A stretch of 8,602 bases of DNA. It comes from Synergistaceae bacterium (GTDB taxonomy: Bacteria; Synergistota; Synergistia; Synergistales; Aminobacteriaceae). Location: NCBI GenBank assembly GCA_017455085.1, contig JAFTBT010000041.1, positions 1 through 8,602 on the forward strand, written 5' to 3'. The notes below the pieces were generated by a model. The model made no database searches. It saw nothing but the letters and a program-made list of their open reading frames with translations, and was not told the origin of the DNA. Position numbers and translations under genes: made by a program. Positions 6,458 to 8,602 of this stretch are shown in pieces; the stretch's first letter is position 1, and each line of letters begins with the position of its first letter.

Positions 6458-7288
6458 TTACCTCACAAAGTGCCTCAGGTGCATAAAATTATCCCACTCG
6501 TAATATCTGTTGGACAGCAATACGCCTTCAGGAGCATCTGGCTGCTTGTCGACTCCCTCGTAGATCTGATACCAGAAAACTACGTCCACTCTTCCCGAAG
6601 TCAACGCGCTGGTTCTTGCGCCGGACTCTATGCTCACAAGCTCAATGTTCACGCCGAGCCTTCTGCCTATCTCCGAGAGTACCGCAGTGTTGAAGCCTAT
6701 GGGTGTTCCGTCGGGGGCTATCATGTCCATCGGCGGAAGATCACCAGTTACGGCAACTTTCAGCGTCTCCGCACCGTCAACATGTCCGAACTTTGCCGCA
6801 TGGGGCTGTGATTTGCCCGGAGTGCTGAGATATTCTGCTGTGAGGATGCTCAATTTCCGATCAGCCCTCATTGATGCAAGAGCTTCGTTGAACATTTCGC
6901 AGAGCCTGAGGCCTTTATCGTCATTCTTGAAACCCAAAGCAAGATATGTTGTCCGCGAGTGAAGTGCGCACGAGATCTCAAATGTCGGGTTTGTGTTCAC
7001 AACGTACTCCGCTGCAGGTTCAGGGAGTGCCGCCTCATCAATCTTGCCCGCCCTGAGAGCCATCAGCATAGCCGTCAATGAGTCGTAATACGTGAATGTG
7101 TCTTCAGGACGGTGATGTGTGTTGAGGACTTTCCAGCCGAAAAAATTACGCTCCTGAGACTTTATGAACGCTGCAAATTCTTCTTCGGTCATGTTCTGCT
7201 GAGTCAGTGAGCCCATACGCATACCGTCAGCATATGCACTGCTCACGAAAATACAGGCAATCACGAACGCTAATAGTAATCTCTTCAT
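6458..7288 (-). CDS. Secreted family-3 solute-binding protein with swapped halves
   Basis: 276 residues. The signal peptide has K-R, a hydrophobic core and A-Y-A|D (cleavage after 20). V-I-A-C at 9-12 resembles a lipobox, but the hydrophobic run continues past it, so a free or N-terminally anchored protein is more likely. SBP_bac_3 features occur in reversed order. Residues 23-153 match the second lobe and C-terminal return of a normal protein (Y-D-S-L-T-A-M-L-M-A-L-R-A-G-K-I-D at 68-84, then L-A-L-G-F-K-N-D-D, then F-N-E-A-L). Residues 173-276 match the normal N-terminus (L-K-V-A-V-T-G-D-L-P-P, D-G-T-P-I-G-F-N, L-T-S-G-R-V-D-V-V-F-W). The family delivers amino acids or similar solutes to ABC permeases, or acts as a sensor. 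No permease or ATPase is visible. The ATG has GAGGG ten bases upstream, in the 16-base gap after the CitS-type gene. Confidence 0.8.
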   Translation of the reverse strand: MKRLLLAFVIACIFVSSAYADGMRMGSLTQQNMTEEEFAAFIKSQERNFFGWKVLNTHHRPEDTFTYYDSLTAMLMALRAGKIDEAALPEPAAEYVVNTNPTFEISCALHSRTTYLALGFKNDDKGLRLCEMFNEALASMRADRKLSILTAEYLSTPGKSQPHAAKFGHVDGAETLKVAVTGDLPPMDMIAPDGTPIGFNTAVLSEIGRRLGVNIELVSIESGARTSALTSGRVDVVFWYQIYEGVDKQPDAPEGVLLSNRYYEWDNFMHLRHFVR

Positions 7289-7304
7289 GGTGAATAATCC
7301 CTCT

Positions 7305-8602
7305 CTACAGCATACTTCCTAACGTTGAGAGCATTAGTGATCCCATTATGAGGATGATTGCTCCGCCCAGACGCGAAGAGATTTGCGCAAACGGCATCAG
7401 CTCCATTCTGTGAGCAGCACTCAGCACCGCAACGTCTCCAGTTCCGCCCATGTTCGACATGCACAGCCGGCAGTGATTCCTGCCTCCACAGGGTAGAACC
7501 CCACGAACGCACCGATAACTGCAGCTCCGATGAACGCTCCTATGCACGACAGGAAGCATAATAGTAAATACGTCAGGGAGAAACTCTCGATAACCACGTC
7601 AAGACTCAGTTAGCACAGTCCGATTCCGACCATCAGCATTGAGGTTAGATTCTTCATCACGAACTGGAACCACTGATAGCATGCGACCTCGATAAATTCC
7701 GGAAGGACGTTGAAGACCTTGCTCAGTGCCACAGAAATTATCATCCATGCGTACGCGTGAATGTTCACTGACGGAACGAGCTTAATCCAGATCCCTGCGA
7801 CTATATACCCCCACGCAAAGAATGATGTTGCCGCTAAAAGACCTATGCCCATACTTGCAACAGTAATGTGGTCGCGCTTGGCCTGCATCTCTGGGGAGAT
7901 CTCGAACTCTGCGGGGTCATCGTCTGCACCGGCCCTCATGAGCTGGCCTTGACCGTTGAAGAATTTTCCTGCAAGTATCTTCACCAAGATTCCAGCAAGG
8001 ACTATTGACGTTGCATTGCCGAAGCTACTGCGGGATTCATGATTGAGATTGCCTGTTCTGCGGTCATTGTGCCTGACGATTCGAAAATTTTGCTGAGGGG
8101 AACTGCTCCCGCACCCATTCCGCCGCCCATGATAGGCAGTGCGATAAGGAGTATGGCCTTCACCACTCCGAAGCCCGTAATGCTCCCAGCGAACGCAGCA
8201 AGCCCGAAGGATACCGCTATAGCTCCGAAAATTGCAGGGAAATATCTAGCAGCAGCCTTCACGAGAAGTTTTCTGTTCATGCCGAGAATAGAGCCTGTGA
8301 TCAACGCAGCAATGTAGAAGTCCAGGAATGCCCCTGCAGGTTTGAAGAATGTATCAATGTTCTGCATAAGTATCTTCGTGGATCCGCCCTTGCCGATGAT
8401 TCCGGAAATCACATCAAACATTCCGAAGAAGTTCATGTAGCGCAGGAAACCCATACCGAAAATTATCACGACCGGGCCGCCGCCTAAAAACGTGTTGACG
8501 ATTGGGAGGTGGTCTCCGAGTTCCTGAAGGATAGCCCCGCACACGATCATGAACGCGAAACATCCAGCCATTCCCGCCGGAAGTACTCCGAGCATAGCGG
8601 CA
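7305..8602 (-). pseudogene. 2-hydroxycarboxylate transporter (CitS/CCS family), frame-disrupted, N-terminus off window
   Basis: About 430 residues of a 2HCT secondary transporter, the family of Klebsiella CitS and related citrate and malate carriers. By comparison with CitS as I recall it, about 40 N-terminal residues lie beyond the right edge. Both family signature loops are present: G-G-G-M-G-A-G-A-V-P-L-S (about 8095-8128) and [12 protein letters not shown] (about 7420-7454). The C-terminal S-R-L-G-G is also there. Three lesions are visible. Frame 1 ends at TAG 8002-8004 unless one T is restored near 8022, giving N-P-A-V-A-F-G-N-A-T. TAA at 7610-7612 interrupts M-V-G-I-G-L-C and L-S-L-D-V-V without changing frame; CitS has Tyr there. 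One missing C near 7465 is needed to read [10 protein letters not shown]. If functional it would exchange or import hydroxycarboxylates; as written it is not translatable in full. Confidence 0.85.

Overview
This window is accessory metabolism and transport DNA from an anaerobic bacterium, seen as eight protein-coding loci. Three things suggest a strict anaerobe, probably from a gut or similar community: a flavin-loaded fumarate-reductase-type flavoprotein, carboxylate-type transporters and an orphan family-3 solute-binding protein. The base composition is mid-GC. The gene styles would fit Synergistota or Clostridia, but nothing here fixes the taxon. No rRNA, tRNA, CRISPR array, insertion sequence or phage gene was seen, and there is no gene-free stretch longer than about 110 bases.

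Layout. Bases 1-1845 (+) hold the 3' part of a reductase with two covalent-FMN domains and one FAD domain. It is closed by a strong hairpin terminator (1880-1915) shared with the converging gene. Bases 1920-4911 (-) hold three genes in transcription order: an AEC-family transporter, a membrane-anchored HExxH putative metallopeptidase whose start overlaps the transporter stop by one base (TGATG), and a small SAM-dependent methyltransferase with its own promoter. At 4954-4990 two divergent promoters are packed side by side. One drives the AEC operon leftward and the other drives a PIN-like nuclease gene (5018-5890) rightward. Bases 5877-8602 (-) hold a second operon: a 2-hydroxycarboxylate (CitS-type) transporter that runs off the right edge, then a secreted solute-binding protein whose two halves are in swapped order, then a zinc-ribbon membrane protein.

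The reading frame is intact from 1 to 5890 but broken repeatedly to the right. The CitS-type gene needs two missing bases restored (near 8022 and 7465) and has an in-frame TAA (7610-7612). The zinc-ribbon gene needs one extra base removed (near 6101-6104). These are either local assembly errors or real decay of this operon; the sequence alone cannot decide.

How the genes may fit together. The reductase, AEC carrier and CitS-type carrier belong to families that commonly handle organic acids, so import or exchange of carboxylates with anaerobic reduction of an unsaturated acid is a plausible theme. This is an inference from family membership. I see no convincing new multi-gene system. The most unusual items are the apparently circularly permuted solute-binding protein, the AEC/metallopeptidase coupling, and the reductase whose active site departs from the fumarate-reductase pattern.
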